Positions 7,889 to 16,524 of a stretch of DNA of 64,000 nucleotides are shown one piece after another. Each line of letters starts with the position of its first letter. The stretch's first letter is position 1. Position numbers and translations under genes: made by a program. Origin of the DNA: UMGS172 sp045587185 (GTDB taxonomy: Bacteria; Bacillota; Clostridia; Oscillospirales; Acutalibacteraceae); NCBI GenBank assembly GCA_045587185.1, contig JAZNBS010000032.1, positions 1 to 64,000 on the forward strand, read 5' to 3'. The notes below the pieces were generated by a model. That model did no database searches. It was not told where the DNA came from and saw nothing but the letters and a program-made list of their open reading frames with translations.

Positions 7889-8293
7889 TTACTCTTCCTC
7901 GTCACAGCCTGCACATCCGCCGCATTCATCACAACTTATGTCAAACTCGAGTTCCTGACCGCAGTTAGGGCACTTGATGCCGCCTTCGTCGATCATTTCA
8001 TCGTCAAGGTAGATAACGTCATGGCAAGCGGGACACTCAACCTCATAGCAGAAGTCATCCTCGTCATCATAATCATCATCATAGTCCTCATCATCCTCAT
8101 AGAAATCCTCTTCGAGGGCTGCGAGATCTTCATCAACAGCATCGAGTTGCTCATTGATTTCGTGAAGAGCACCTGCAATATCCTCAAGAACATCTATGAT
8201 AGATTTTACTACCTTGTCCTTTGCGTCGTTATCAGAAAAGCCTGCGTTTTCTGCAAGACCCTTGATGTAAGCAACTTTTTCAGAAACAGTCAT
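7889..8293 (-). CDS. Acidic zinc-ribbon protein, CD1247 N-terminal-domain type
   Basis: 134 residues in three parts: a helical N-terminal domain (about 1-60, the CD1247 N-terminal domain type), an extremely acidic Asp/Glu/Tyr tract (about 61-85), and a C-terminal zinc ribbon with CPxC and CPNC knuckles plus a terminal Cys cluster (CDECGGCAGC). The biochemical role is unknown to me. Cysteine spacing predicts at least one bound zinc and possibly a second metal at the end. It lies directly after efp on the same strand and ends in its own terminator, as in other Clostridia. Confidence 0.8.
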   Translation of the reverse strand: MTVSEKVAYIKGLAENAGFSDNDAKDKVVKSIIDVLEDIAGALHEINEQLDAVDEDLAALEEDFYEDDEDYDDDYDDEDDFCYEVECPACHDVIYLDDEMIDEGGIKCPNCGQELEFDISCDECGGCAGCDEEE

Positions 8294-8350
8294 ATTTTTC
8301 TCCTTTTAGGCCAGTCGGCCGTATTATTATTGTACTGCAAAAGTTAAAAC

Positions 8351-8908
8351 TTATGCGCGCTCCATATACTCACCGGTTCTGGTGTCGATACGGATCATAT
8401 CACCCTCGTTTATGAAGAGAGGTACACGGATTTCACAACCGGTCTCCAATGTTGCAGGCTTAGTAGCATTGGTAGCTGTGTTTCCTGCAAAACCGGGATC
8501 GGTCTGGGTAACAGCCAACTCAACGAATGTGGGGGGCTCAACACCGAAAACCTTACCCTTATAGGAAAGAACTTTACAAATCATATTCTCCTTAACAAAC
8601 TTGAAGTTATCGTTAAGTTCGTTCTTGCTTACGGGAACAAGTTCATAAGTTTCGGAATCCATAAAGTAGTAAAGATCACCGTCAGCGTAGGAATATTCCA
8701 TATCCTTTCTCTCAACGAAAGCGGTAGGGAATTTTTCGGTCGGGTTGAATGTTCTTTCAACAACGGAGCCTTCGATAACGTTTCTGATCTTGGTTCTAAC
8801 GAAAGCAGCGCCTTTACCGGGCTTTACGTGCTGGAACTCAACGATCTGGTATACCTTTCCATCCATTTCAAAGGTTACACCGTTTCTAAAATCACCGGCA
8901 GTTACCAT
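8351..8908 (-). CDS. efp: Translation elongation factor P
   Basis: 185 residues, full length, with the three OB-like EF-P domains. The tip loop of domain I carries PGKGAAFVR, placing the usual modified residue at Lys32. EF-P binds between the P and E sites and relieves ribosome stalling at polyproline. No EpmA or EpmB lysine-modification genes are present nearby. A promoter and an AGGT ribosome site precede the gene; pepQ and aroQ lie upstream, the usual Firmicutes order. Confidence 0.98.
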   Translation of the reverse strand: MVTAGDFRNGVTFEMDGKVYQIVEFQHVKPGKGAAFVRTKIRNVIEGSVVERTFNPTEKFPTAFVERKDMEYSYADGDLYYFMDSETYELVPVSKNELNDNFKFVKENMICKVLSYKGKVFGVEPPTFVELAVTQTDPGFAGNTATNATKPATLETGCEIRVPLFINEGDMIRIDTRTGEYMERA

Positions 8909-8961
8909 ATTTTTTTACCTCCAAATATTTACAGTTATCATACTGCTAATTTAACATAGAT

Positions 8962-8990
8962 ATAATATCTTATTTTTCCTATAATTTCAA
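8962..8990 (-). promoter_or_regulatory. Promoter of efp
   Basis: Minus strand TTGAAA (8985-8990), 17-base spacer, TATTAT (8962-8967), about 54 bp before the efp ATG and downstream of the pepQ-like stop. efp can thus be transcribed separately from the upstream genes. Confidence 0.7.
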
Positions 8991-9006
8991 GTGTTATTTT
9001 GATATT

Positions 9007-10059
9007 TTACAGAATAATCAAATTTTTTTCGCAAACCGTAAGGTTTTTCGACCCCTCATCAGTAACAAGAAGCATATCTTCTATTCTCACACCAAACTCG
9101 TTTTCGATATAAATACCGGGTTCGTCCGAAATAATCATACCGCTTTCAAGCGTAATTTCAGAAAGTGGTGACACCGATGGTTCTTCATGGATCTCAAGAC
9201 CGATGCCATGTCCTGTACTGTGAGTAAAACAGTCACCAAAGCCTGCTTTTACAATAACATCTCTCGCCGCATTGTCAACGTCAATGCACTTCACACCGTT
9301 TCTGACTGCTCTTTCGGCATTAAGTTGGGCCTCTAAAACAGTGTTATATACAAGTTGCATCTTATCGGTAGCATACCCTATTGCAACAGTACGCGTCATA
9401 TCACTGTGATAGCCCTTATACACTGCGCCGAAATCCATAGTCAAAAAATCGCCGTCTTTAATAACATTCCCATTAGGTTGACCGTGTGGCATTGCGCTTT
9501 TAAGTCCCGATACGGCTATTGTATCAAACGAAGGATTCTCGGAGCCGCGTTTTTTCATTCTGTACTCAAGTTCAGCCGCAACATCGCGTTCTGTTACACC
9601 GACCTTAATATAATTCAACACATCCAAAAAGGCTCTTTCAGCAATACGTTGAGCATTCACAATGCACTCAACCTCAAAATCGGTTTTAATTTTGCGAAGG
9701 TTTGCGATAAAATCACAAAGACCGCCGTCTGCTGTCACGTTTACACCTTTAAAGGACTCTTTGAAACTCTCAAAACGGGCAACGCTCACTGTGTTCTCAC
9801 AAATAAGTGTTTTAACGCCAAGTTTCTTGACGTAATCACTGACCGTAACGGACTTTGCCGAGAGCAGTTCTACCCTACAGTCTTTTACCGATTGTTTTGC
9901 CGCAAGTATATACCTGCCGTCAACAAACAGGCAACAGCCGTTTTTTGAGATAATAAGATAACCGAGTGACGAATCAAAACCCGTGAGATACAGGCGGTTG
10001 ACCGTTGTAAACACCAAAGCTGCGGCGTTTTCGGGCAGCCAGTCGGCTATTCTTTTCAT
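9007..10059 (-). CDS. Xaa-Pro aminopeptidase/dipeptidase, M24 family
   Basis: 350 residues. A creatinase-like N-terminal domain (1-120) precedes a pita-bread M24 catalytic domain. Binuclear metal ligands are Asp209, Asp220, His284, Glu313 and Glu327, all in their family motifs (MDFGAVYKGYHSD, STGHGIGLEIHEEP, SDEPGIYIE, VRIED). The enzyme removes N-terminal residues before proline, or splits Xaa-Pro dipeptides, in the cytoplasm. Start overlaps the aroQ stop by 4 bp. Aminopeptidase P and prolidase (PepQ/YqhT) types are hard to separate by sequence alone. Confidence 0.93.
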   Translation of the reverse strand: MKRIADWLPENAAALVFTTVNRLYLTGFDSSLGYLIISKNGCCLFVDGRYILAAKQSVKDCRVELLSAKSVTVSDYVKKLGVKTLICENTVSVARFESFKESFKGVNVTADGGLCDFIANLRKIKTDFEVECIVNAQRIAERAFLDVLNYIKVGVTERDVAAELEYRMKKRGSENPSFDTIAVSGLKSAMPHGQPNGNVIKDGDFLTMDFGAVYKGYHSDMTRTVAIGYATDKMQLVYNTVLEAQLNAERAVRNGVKCIDVDNAARDVIVKAGFGDCFTHSTGHGIGLEIHEEPSVSPLSEITLESGMIISDEPGIYIENEFGVRIEDMLLVTDEGSKNLTVCEKNLIIL

Positions 10060-10496
10060 TTGAGCAACTCCTTCATTGCATTAACGGCAAGGAAATAACT
10101 GTTTTTACCAAAACCTGCGATAGACCCAACGCAAGCAGGTGCAATAACCGATACGCTGCGGAAATCCTCGCGGGAATGGACATTTGAAAGATGTACTTCA
10201 ATAAACGGCTTGTTTACAGCCTTAATAGCATCGTATATTGCATAACTGTAATGAGTATATGCGCCTGCGTTTATAATACAACCGTCATATTTTTCAAGCA
10301 CTGAATGAATTGCGTCAATTATCTCGCCCTCACAGTTTGACTGAAAGAAATCACATTTTATATCAAAAGCCTTTGCATAGGTTTCAATATTGGAATTCAT
10401 CTCAGCAAGTGTCTGATTACCGTAAATACCGGGTTCACGAACCGAAAGCATATTGAGATTAGGACCATTGAGCACAAGGATTTTTTTATTTGCCAT
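10056..10496 (-). CDS. aroQ: Type II 3-dehydroquinate dehydratase
   Basis: 146 residues, full length. The N-terminal signature LNGPNLNMLSVREPGIYG is present, with Tyr25 as the likely catalytic tyrosine. NAGAYTHYSYA and EVHLSNVHSREDFR supply the substrate-binding residues and catalytic His. The enzyme dehydrates 3-dehydroquinate in the shikimate pathway and forms dodecamers in known relatives. It overlaps its upstream neighbour by 1 bp. Confidence 0.97.
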   Translation of the reverse strand: MANKKILVLNGPNLNMLSVREPGIYGNQTLAEMNSNIETYAKAFDIKCDFFQSNCEGEIIDAIHSVLEKYDGCIINAGAYTHYSYAIYDAIKAVNKPFIEVHLSNVHSREDFRSVSVIAPACVGSIAGFGKNSYFLAVNAMKELLK

Positions 10497-11353
10497 TACA
10501 GCAACTTCCTTTCTGTATAAAGTTTTTTCATAAACAAAGCATCTTCGGACTGCGTTTTGTCCGATTCACAAATGATTGTAGGTTCAAGGTTCATATCACA
10601 AAGCAATTCAATTAATGGTGTTGGGTCAGGACCGAAAACCGTATCTTCAAACGTAAGATGCTTTTTTTCTCCGCCTTTAGTGTACTCGATTTTAGAAAAA
10701 TGCGAATGAAAATGCTTCTGACGGTATTCACCCAAGCGGTTACCGATTTCATCAACTATCTGTTTAAAAGCCTCTTTTGAGTTCACTTCACCAAGCGTTC
10801 TTGCGTTTAAATGCCCGAAATCTATGCAAGGTATCAATCTCTCATCAAGTTCACACAGAGCAATAACCTCTTCCAAAGTTCCCAACTGATTTATTTTACC
10901 CATAGTTTCAGGGCAAATGTGGATATGACCGAGACCTTGTTCGTCCAACGCATTAAGAGATAATCTCATTGTATCAATGGCTAGGCACAGAGCCTCCTCA
11001 CGGTCAAGTTTTCCGCAAGAGCCCGTGTGAACAACAATACGGTTACCGCCCATAAAATCAACAGCCTTGGCACTCTGCAAAATATAATTCACCGAATTTA
11101 GACGCTTTTCCTCCTCAACACTCGACATTGAAATATAATACGGTGCGTGAAGCGAAACACCTATTCCTTTTTCGGCGCAAAGCAGACCAAACTGTCTTGC
11201 TTTTTCCTCGCCTACGTTGACACCTCTTCCGCATTGATACTCAAATACATCAAGGCCAAACTCACTTATATACTGAGGCACCTGAAGGCTATGCTTATAG
11301 CCCTTTTGATAAAACGATTCAGCGCATCCCGCAGGTCCGAATTTTGCAGACAT
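10496..11353 (-). CDS. Endonuclease IV family TIM-barrel protein
   Basis: 285 residues. The zinc-site residues of endonuclease IV can be followed in order: His in SLHAPYY, His in VVHTGS, Glu in CPETMGK, Asp-Phe-Gly-His in CIDFGHLNA, His-Ser-His in HFHSHFSK and Glu in IICESD. This supports an apurinic/apyrimidinic endonuclease acting in base-excision repair. The N-terminus (KFGPAGCAESFY) departs from the canonical IGxHxS start of Nfo, so this is a divergent branch and a xylose-isomerase-like role is conceivable. It lies between yqeG and aroQ in one transcript. Confidence 0.82.
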   Translation of the reverse strand: MSAKFGPAGCAESFYQKGYKHSLQVPQYISEFGLDVFEYQCGRGVNVGEEKARQFGLLCAEKGIGVSLHAPYYISMSSVEEEKRLNSVNYILQSAKAVDFMGGNRIVVHTGSCGKLDREEALCLAIDTMRLSLNALDEQGLGHIHICPETMGKINQLGTLEEVIALCELDERLIPCIDFGHLNARTLGEVNSKEAFKQIVDEIGNRLGEYRQKHFHSHFSKIEYTKGGEKKHLTFEDTVFGPDPTPLIELLCDMNLEPTIICESDKTQSEDALFMKKLYTERKLL

Positions 11354-11365
11354 TCAACTCACCTC

Positions 11366-11851
11366 TTAAAACTTATCTTTGAGAATCTTCTTTTCAAAAT
11401 AACGTCTGACCTTAAAACTCCAACCGTCCTCAAGTTTTATGGGACGTACAAGCAACGACCTTATACCGTAAAGGTTGGCACCAAAAACATCGGTGAAAAT
11501 TTGGTCACCAATTATGGCTGTGGTCTTTTTATCGGCTTTCATCATCCTGACAGCTTTACGGTAACCGTTTGGTAAAGGTTTGCAAGCAAGACTGACAAAA
11601 GGCAGACCAATTTTTTCGGCAAACGGTTCAATTCTCCAACGTTTTGAATTGGACACGACAACAAGCATAATACCGTTTTCCTGCATTTTATTCAACCACT
11701 CAGTCAAACCGTCAACAATCACGGTACCGTGGTGCGTAGACAACGTATTGTCGACATCCAGAAGCAAGGTTTCAATGTTATTATTTTTTAAAAATTCAAT
11801 ATTAATATCGGTAATTCTTCTAAATACCGCGAAGGATGAAAACAGTGACAT
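11366..11851 (-). CDS. yqeG: YqeG-family HAD phosphatase
   Basis: 161 residues from ATG 11851, which has GAAAGGA six bases upstream; the longer frame starts with TTG and lacks a site. HAD subclass IIIA motifs are visible: motif I LLLDVDNTLS with the nucleophilic Asp, motif II VVVSNS, and motif III/IV KPLP with IGDQIFTD. Related proteins dephosphorylate small phosphoesters (phosphatidylglycerophosphate in some relatives). The true substrate here is not known. In other Firmicutes yqeG sits with yqeH, aroE, yhbY and nadD; here it is separated from them by rpsU and leuS. Confidence 0.9.
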   Translation of the reverse strand: MSLFSSFAVFRRITDINIEFLKNNNIETLLLDVDNTLSTHHGTVIVDGLTEWLNKMQENGIMLVVVSNSKRWRIEPFAEKIGLPFVSLACKPLPNGYRKAVRMMKADKKTTAIIGDQIFTDVFGANLYGIRSLLVRPIKLEDGWSFKVRRYFEKKILKDKF

Positions 11852-11866
11852 AGTAATCCTTTCAAA

Positions 11867-11898
11867 CAAAAACCGACCGGAAGTTGTCTCCCGATCGG
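11867..11898 (-). terminator. Terminator after rpsU
   Basis: Minus strand stem CCGATCGG with CCGGTCGG (8 bp, one G-U) around a 10-base loop, followed by a T-rich run. It lies between the rpsU stop and the yqeG start. Some read-through is likely, since no promoter was found for yqeG. Confidence 0.75.
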
Positions 11899-11916
11899 CT
11901 TTCTTTACATTAAGAT

Positions 11917-12093
11917 TTAGCGGAACTTGCGCTTACGGGCAGCTTCCGATTTCTTTTTACGCTTTACAGAAGGCTTCTCATAATGCTCTCTCTTACGGAC
12001 TTCCTGGATAACGCCATCCTTCTGAGTCTGTCTCTTAAAGCGTCTGAGTGCGTTTTCAAGCGATTCATTTTCTTTTACACGAACCTGGCTCAC
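11917..12093 (-). CDS. rpsU: 30S ribosomal protein S21
   Basis: 58 residues from GTG at 12093 with AGGGAGGGAA upstream, ending TAA at 11917-11919. The protein reads MSQVRVKENESLENALRRFK at its start, the conserved S21 motif, then a basic tail rich in Arg and Lys ending KRKFR. S21 is a small-subunit protein involved in initiation. The gene has its own strong promoter and terminator, fitting high expression. Confidence 0.96.
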   Translation of the reverse strand: MSQVRVKENESLENALRRFKRQTQKDGVIQEVRKREHYEKPSVKRKKKSEAARKRKFR

Positions 12094-12143
12094 TATATTC
12101 CCTCCCTTTGCCTAATAGCAGGGGTAATTACAAATTTTATGTT

Positions 12144-12173
12144 ATTATACACCCTTTTATACATAGATGTCAA
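12144..12173 (-). promoter_or_regulatory. Strong promoter of rpsU
   Basis: Minus strand TTGACA (12168-12173), 18-base spacer, TATAAT (12144-12149): both hexamers are perfect consensus. It is about 50 bp before the rpsU GTG, just past the leuS stop. Confidence 0.88.
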
Positions 12174-12202
12174 GAACATTTTTCAAACTTTACAACATTT
12201 TT

Positions 12203-14605
12203 TTACTTTATAACAATGTTTACGAGTTTCTTGGAAACGTATATTTCCTTAATAATGTTTTTTCCGTCAATTTCGGCTGCTATTTTGCCGTCAGCCTTGG
12301 CTGCAGCGATAGCATCGTTTGCCGAAATATCAGCAGCAACGTTAAGACGGGATCTTAATTTACCATTAATCTGAACAACGATTTCAACGGTGGAATCAAC
12401 CGTCTTGGCCTCATCATATTCGGGCCACGCGCTCAAAGAACACAATTCACTTTCGCCCAACTGCTCAAAAATCTCCTCGCAAAGATGCGGCGCAAACGGG
12501 CAGAGCATCTTTGTGAACATTTTGAGTTCATCACACGTCAAGGAACCGTGGTCGTAAATAGCGTTAAGCAACGTCATCATGGCTGCAATAGCGGTGTTGA
12601 ACTTCATATCTTCAATGTCTAGCGTAACCTTCTTGAGGGTCTTATGGAAAAGGCTTTCTATAGCAGGTGTCGCACCCTCTCCCTTTATCATTGAGGGCAG
12701 TTCTGCAACACGGTCAAGGAATCTCTTACAACCGCGCATACTGCTTTCAGACCATGGCGCTGCCATTCCGTAGTCACCCATAAAGAGGATGTAAACACGC
12801 AAAGTATCTGCGCCAAACTCGTTAACAACATCATTGGGGTCAACAACATTGCCACGTGATTTTGACATCTTCTGACCGTCGGGTCCAAGAATAAGTCCCT
12901 GTGCGGAACGTTTTGCATAAGGTTCTGCTGTCGGAACTTCACCGATATCGTAAAGGAACTTGTGCCAGAAACGTGAGTAAATAAGGTGACGGGTTACGTG
13001 CTCCATACCTCCGTTGTACCAGTCAACTGGCAACCAATAGTTGAGTTTTTCCTTGTCGGCAAAAACCTTGTCATTCTTGGGGTCAATATATCTTAAGAAA
13101 TACCAAGAAGAGCCTGCCCACTGTGGCATTGTATCGGTCTCACGGCGGGCATCTTGACCGCACTTGGGACACTTGCAGTTTACAAAAGATTCAATCTTGG
13201 CCAAGGGACTTTCGCCACCCTCACCGGGTTCAAAATTCTCAACTGTGGGAAGTTTTAAAGGCAGTTCATTATAAGGCATGGGGACCATTCCGCACTTAGA
13301 ACAGTGAACTATCGGGATGGGTTCGCCCCAATATCTCTGACGGTTGAATGCCCAGTCCTTCATCTTGTACTGAACACCCTTTTCACCTATACCGCGGTCA
13401 CCCAAGAAGACAAGCATTTTATCTATTGCTTCGGTCTTCTTTTGAATACCGTTAAGGAAGTCGGAGTTTACCATTTCACCGTCACCGGTATATGCCTCAA
13501 CCGAAATGTCACCGCCCTTGATGACCTCAATAATATCAATGCCGAACTTCTTGGCAAAGTCATAGTCACGCTGGTCATGTGCAGGTACCGCCATAATGGC
13601 ACCTGTACCGTATCCCATCATTACATAGTCGGATATGTAAACGGGAATTTCATTGCCGTTAACGGGGTTAATGGCGGTAAGACCCTGAATTTTAACGCCT
13701 GTCTTGTCCTTAACAAGTTGAGTGCGCTCAAATTCGGTTTTCTTGGCACATTCGTCCTTGTAGGCATCAAGGTCGGCAATATTGGTTATTTTTTCACGGT
13801 ATTTTTCAATAATGGGATGCTCAGGTGCTATAACCATAAATGTTACGCCAAACAGAGTATCACAACGTGTTGTATAAACACGAAGACTTTCCTCAACCTC
13901 TTTGATAGAGAAGTTTACAAAAGCGCCCGTTGATTTACCTATCCAGTTGACCTGTTGCATTTTAATATTTTCAGGGTATTGAACACCGTCAAGACCTTGC
14001 AACAGTTTATCAGCATACTCGGTAATGCGGAGATACCACACATCCTTGGATTTCTGAATAATGTCGTTATGGCAAATGTCACACTTGCCGCCCTGAGAAT
14101 CCTCATTAGACAGAACAACTTTACAACTTGGACAGTAGTTTACCAAAGCCTGATCACGGAAAACAAGACCGTGCTCAAACAGTTTGAGGAATATCCACTG
14201 TGTCCACCTATAATAATCTTCCTCGGTGGTATCAATAACTTTAGTCCAGTCAAAGGAAAAACCGACCCTTTTAAGTTGAGAGGTGAATTTTTCAATATTA
14301 CGGTCGGTCAATATTCTCGGATGGGTGTTGAACTTGATAGCCGAGTTTTCGGTCGGCAGACCGTAAGCGTCAAAGCCCATCGGAAACAGAACATTATAGC
14401 CCTGCATTCTGCGTTTACGCGAAATAACCTCAAGTCCCGAATATGCCTTTATGTGACCTACGTGCATACCCGAACCGCTGGGATAAGGGAACTCAACAAG
14501 ACCGTAGAACTTGGGTTTTGAATAATCCTCGGATGCTACGAAAGCCTGCTTGTCCTCCCATATTTTTTGCCATTTTTCTTCGATTGTTTTAAAATCGTAC
14601 TTCAT
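12203..14605 (-). CDS. leuS: Leucyl-tRNA synthetase
   Basis: 800 residues, close to the usual 805. Class I signatures are intact: HVGH at 48-51 (HIGH motif) and KMSKS at 579-583. Zinc knuckles include CPSC/CDIC early and CSKC/CPKC in the catalytic region. The CP1 editing domain (with the TTRCDTLFGVTF block) is present, and a C-terminal domain ends near 800. The enzyme charges tRNA-Leu with leucine. It starts 5 bp after rsfS. I saw no T-box upstream, consistent with transcription as part of a long operon. Confidence 0.98.
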   Translation of the reverse strand: MKYDFKTIEEKWQKIWEDKQAFVASEDYSKPKFYGLVEFPYPSGSGMHVGHIKAYSGLEVISRKRRMQGYNVLFPMGFDAYGLPTENSAIKFNTHPRILTDRNIEKFTSQLKRVGFSFDWTKVIDTTEEDYYRWTQWIFLKLFEHGLVFRDQALVNYCPSCKVVLSNEDSQGGKCDICHNDIIQKSKDVWYLRITEYADKLLQGLDGVQYPENIKMQQVNWIGKSTGAFVNFSIKEVEESLRVYTTRCDTLFGVTFMVIAPEHPIIEKYREKITNIADLDAYKDECAKKTEFERTQLVKDKTGVKIQGLTAINPVNGNEIPVYISDYVMMGYGTGAIMAVPAHDQRDYDFAKKFGIDIIEVIKGGDISVEAYTGDGEMVNSDFLNGIQKKTEAIDKMLVFLGDRGIGEKGVQYKMKDWAFNRQRYWGEPIPIVHCSKCGMVPMPYNELPLKLPTVENFEPGEGGESPLAKIESFVNCKCPKCGQDARRETDTMPQWAGSSWYFLRYIDPKNDKVFADKEKLNYWLPVDWYNGGMEHVTRHLIYSRFWHKFLYDIGEVPTAEPYAKRSAQGLILGPDGQKMSKSRGNVVDPNDVVNEFGADTLRVYILFMGDYGMAAPWSESSMRGCKRFLDRVAELPSMIKGEGATPAIESLFHKTLKKVTLDIEDMKFNTAIAAMMTLLNAIYDHGSLTCDELKMFTKMLCPFAPHLCEEIFEQLGESELCSLSAWPEYDEAKTVDSTVEIVVQINGKLRSRLNVAADISANDAIAAAKADGKIAAEIDGKNIIKEIYVSKKLVNIVIK

Positions 14606-14610
14606 TAGAC

Positions 14611-14976
14611 TTAATCCTCCATAGCAGATGTTAAAATCCGCGTTAAATCAATCTGTTCGCCATCCTGCCACATACGTTCGAGAGCATAAAACTCACGCGA
14701 CTGACGGCCGAAAATGTGAATTACAACATCATTATAGTCAAGCAAAAGCCAATCAGATGCTTTGCCCTCAATATGACCGGGCTGGACACCTGCTTCTTTA
14801 AGTTTTTCCTCAACCTCATCGGCAAGGGCACGGATATGAGCATTAGACGTTGCGGTGCAGATAAGGAAATAATCGGCAATGTCAGATATTTCACTTATTT
14901 TTATTGCTTGCATCTGCATTGCTTTTTTGTCATTCAAAGTGTTTGCGGCAAGTTTCAATATTTCAAAGGTTTCCAT
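14611..14976 (-). CDS. rsfS: Ribosome silencing factor RsfS
   Basis: About 121 residues from ATG 14976, which has AGAGG nine bases upstream; the open frame begins at a TTG at 14985 that overlaps the yqeK stop. Family blocks SDIADYFLICTATSNAHIRA and DWLLLDYNDVVIHIF are intact. RsfS binds L14 of the large subunit and blocks subunit joining when nutrients are short. It is placed between yqeK and leuS. Confidence 0.96.
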   Translation of the reverse strand: METFEILKLAANTLNDKKAMQMQAIKISEISDIADYFLICTATSNAHIRALADEVEEKLKEAGVQPGHIEGKASDWLLLDYNDVVIHIFGRQSREFYALERMWQDGEQIDLTRILTSAMED

Positions 14977-14981
14977 TCTTC

Positions 14982-15554
14982 TCAACCTCTTTTCTCTTGG
15001 GTAATAAGATAATTATAGGCATCTAAAGTATCAGGATGCAAGGGTCTGGATTTTGAAACGATATCGCATATCGTGAATTTCAGAATTTTAATAATACATT
15101 CGTTTATATCACGGTCTGCGGCAGCCCTTATTTCCGATATATCGGGATAATTGCGGTCTGCTGAGGTTAAATCAGCAATAAAAATGATTTTCTGACTTAA
15201 AGTCATATCAGGTTTTGCCGTTGTGTGGTATCGGATTGAGGACACTATATCCTCGTCGGTAATACCGAGTTCGTGTTCAACCACCAAAGCACCTGTCATA
15301 GCGTGCCAAACAAGCGGTGAGGATTTTTCGGCAACAGACAGCATTATACCAAACTTCAGAAAGGTTTGCAACTGTTCCTTGTCAGAAAAATTTTTTGTGA
15401 TATCGTGCAACAGCCCCGCAAGGTACATTTTATCGGGGTCAGCGCCCAATTTTTCTGCTAATCTCTTGGCTTCGTCAGCCACACAAAGTGAATGATGATA
15501 CCGTTTTTCATTCAGTCTGTCTTTCAACAGTAATTTGTAATCTTCTACGGTCAT
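14982..15554 (-). CDS. yqeK: YqeK-type bis(5'-nucleosyl)-tetraphosphatase (HD domain)
   Basis: 190 residues with an HD metal site: YHHSLCVADEA near the start, then GLLHDITKN with the His-Asp pair, and SIRYHTTAKPDM further on. Characterised YqeK enzymes hydrolyse Ap4A symmetrically to two ADP. The location between nadD and rsfS is the normal Firmicutes arrangement. Confidence 0.94.
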   Translation of the reverse strand: MTVEDYKLLLKDRLNEKRYHHSLCVADEAKRLAEKLGADPDKMYLAGLLHDITKNFSDKEQLQTFLKFGIMLSVAEKSSPLVWHAMTGALVVEHELGITDEDIVSSIRYHTTAKPDMTLSQKIIFIADLTSADRNYPDISEIRAAADRDINECIIKILKFTICDIVSKSRPLHPDTLDAYNYLITQEKRG

Positions 15555-15555
15555 A

Positions 15556-16158
15556 TTAAGCCTTTCTATATAAACCGTTTGCGGTTATATATTTCAAAAT
15601 GTTTTTGGGAATAAGGTTTTCAGCATTCTGCCCGTTTGACACCGCTTTTCTTACTTCGGTTGACGAAACCTCAGGGAAATCAATATCAAGCACCGTTATA
15701 TCACCGCCGTTTGACTTTAAAAATTCAACACTCCTGTCAAACTCATCATTGTCAACACCTTTTCGGCGAACGGTGTAAAACGCAGCAATGTTAAGCAATT
15801 CTTCATAACGGTGCCAAGTGGTGAACGAAGTGACCATATCACCACCAATAAGCATTGCAACCCGTCCATACTGTTCTTTAAGGGCACACAAGGTGTAAAA
15901 ACTGTAACTTTTGCCTTCCCTCTTAAACTCAATATCCGAAACTTCGGCCTTGTTCACACCGTCACAAAGAAGTTCGCACATACTAAGTCTCTGTGATTTA
16001 GTTGCAAACATTCCTGGTATTTCTTTGTGCGGAGGAATGTTTGTCGGCGCGACCAAAACACGGTCTATCTCAGGTAAAATGCTAATGGCCTCAAGCATTT
16101 TGCGGTGGGCTATGTGTGGCGGATTAAAGGTTCCGCCGAAAAACAGTGTTATACCCAT
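15556..16158 (-). CDS. nadD: Nicotinate-nucleotide adenylyltransferase
   Basis: 200 residues. The adenylyltransferase motif GGTFNPPHIAH lies at the N-terminus and SSTEVRKAV near the C-terminus. The enzyme makes deamido-NAD from nicotinate mononucleotide and ATP. The start lies 1 bp after yhbY's stop and yqeK follows by 1 bp, so the set is tightly coupled. Confidence 0.97.
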   Translation of the reverse strand: MGITLFFGGTFNPPHIAHRKMLEAISILPEIDRVLVAPTNIPPHKEIPGMFATKSQRLSMCELLCDGVNKAEVSDIEFKREGKSYSFYTLCALKEQYGRVAMLIGGDMVTSFTTWHRYEELLNIAAFYTVRRKGVDNDEFDRSVEFLKSNGGDITVLDIDFPEVSSTEVRKAVSNGQNAENLIPKNILKYITANGLYRKA

Positions 16159-16159
16159 A

Positions 16160-16453
16160 TTATTTTACAAGCACAATCTGTTTATTTTCTTTGCTTTGCT
16201 TATAGAGAATAAATTTTGAACCTATAACCTGGACAACATCGCTGTCTGTGGCTTCAGCCACTAAATCGGCACATTCTCTCGCCTTCATGGGGGAAGTTTC
16301 AAGTACGGTGACCTTAATCAATTCTCTTGCCTCCAAGGCTTCATTGACCTGACGAATGAGTTGTTCACCCACTCCGCTTTTGCCAATTTGGAAAATTGGT
16401 TGGTATGAGTTTGCCATACCTCTAAGTTGTGCTCTCTGTCTGGAATTTAACAT
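16160..16453 (-). CDS. yhbY: YhbY-family RNA-binding protein (CRM domain)
   Basis: 97 residues forming a single CRM domain: RGMANSYQPIFQIGKSGV carries the GxxG-like loop and VQVIGSKFILYKQS the final strand. Homologues associate with pre-50S particles and help ribosome assembly. An AGGAG ribosome site lies just downstream of the long intergenic hairpin at 16471-16518. Confidence 0.94.
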   Translation of the reverse strand: MLNSRQRAQLRGMANSYQPIFQIGKSGVGEQLIRQVNEALEARELIKVTVLETSPMKARECADLVAEATDSDVVQVIGSKFILYKQSKENKQIVLVK

Positions 16454-16470
16454 AAACTACTCCTAATTAC

Positions 16471-16518
16471 GATTATAGTTAGTCGAAACACTTTTCAGTG
16501 TTTCCACAAACTACAATC
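16471..16518. repeat. 48-bp imperfect inverted repeat between rdgB and yhbY
   Basis: The arms pair over 22 positions with three mismatches and a 4-base loop. The inner arm is GAAACACT (16485-16492) against AGTGTTTC (16497-16504). The outer arm is GATTATAGTT (16471-16480) against AACTACAATC (16509-16518). In the minus-strand transcript it starts 6 bases after the rdgB stop and is followed by the yhbY ribosome site rather than a T run. It is therefore not a standard terminator; an RNA processing or stability element is more likely. Confidence 0.75.
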
Positions 16519-16524
16519 ATTATA

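Noticed and set aside
13304..13933. 209-codon plus-strand open frame opposite leuS
   Set aside because: LeuS is full length with both class I motifs on the other strand; the opposite frame shows no domain or start signal.
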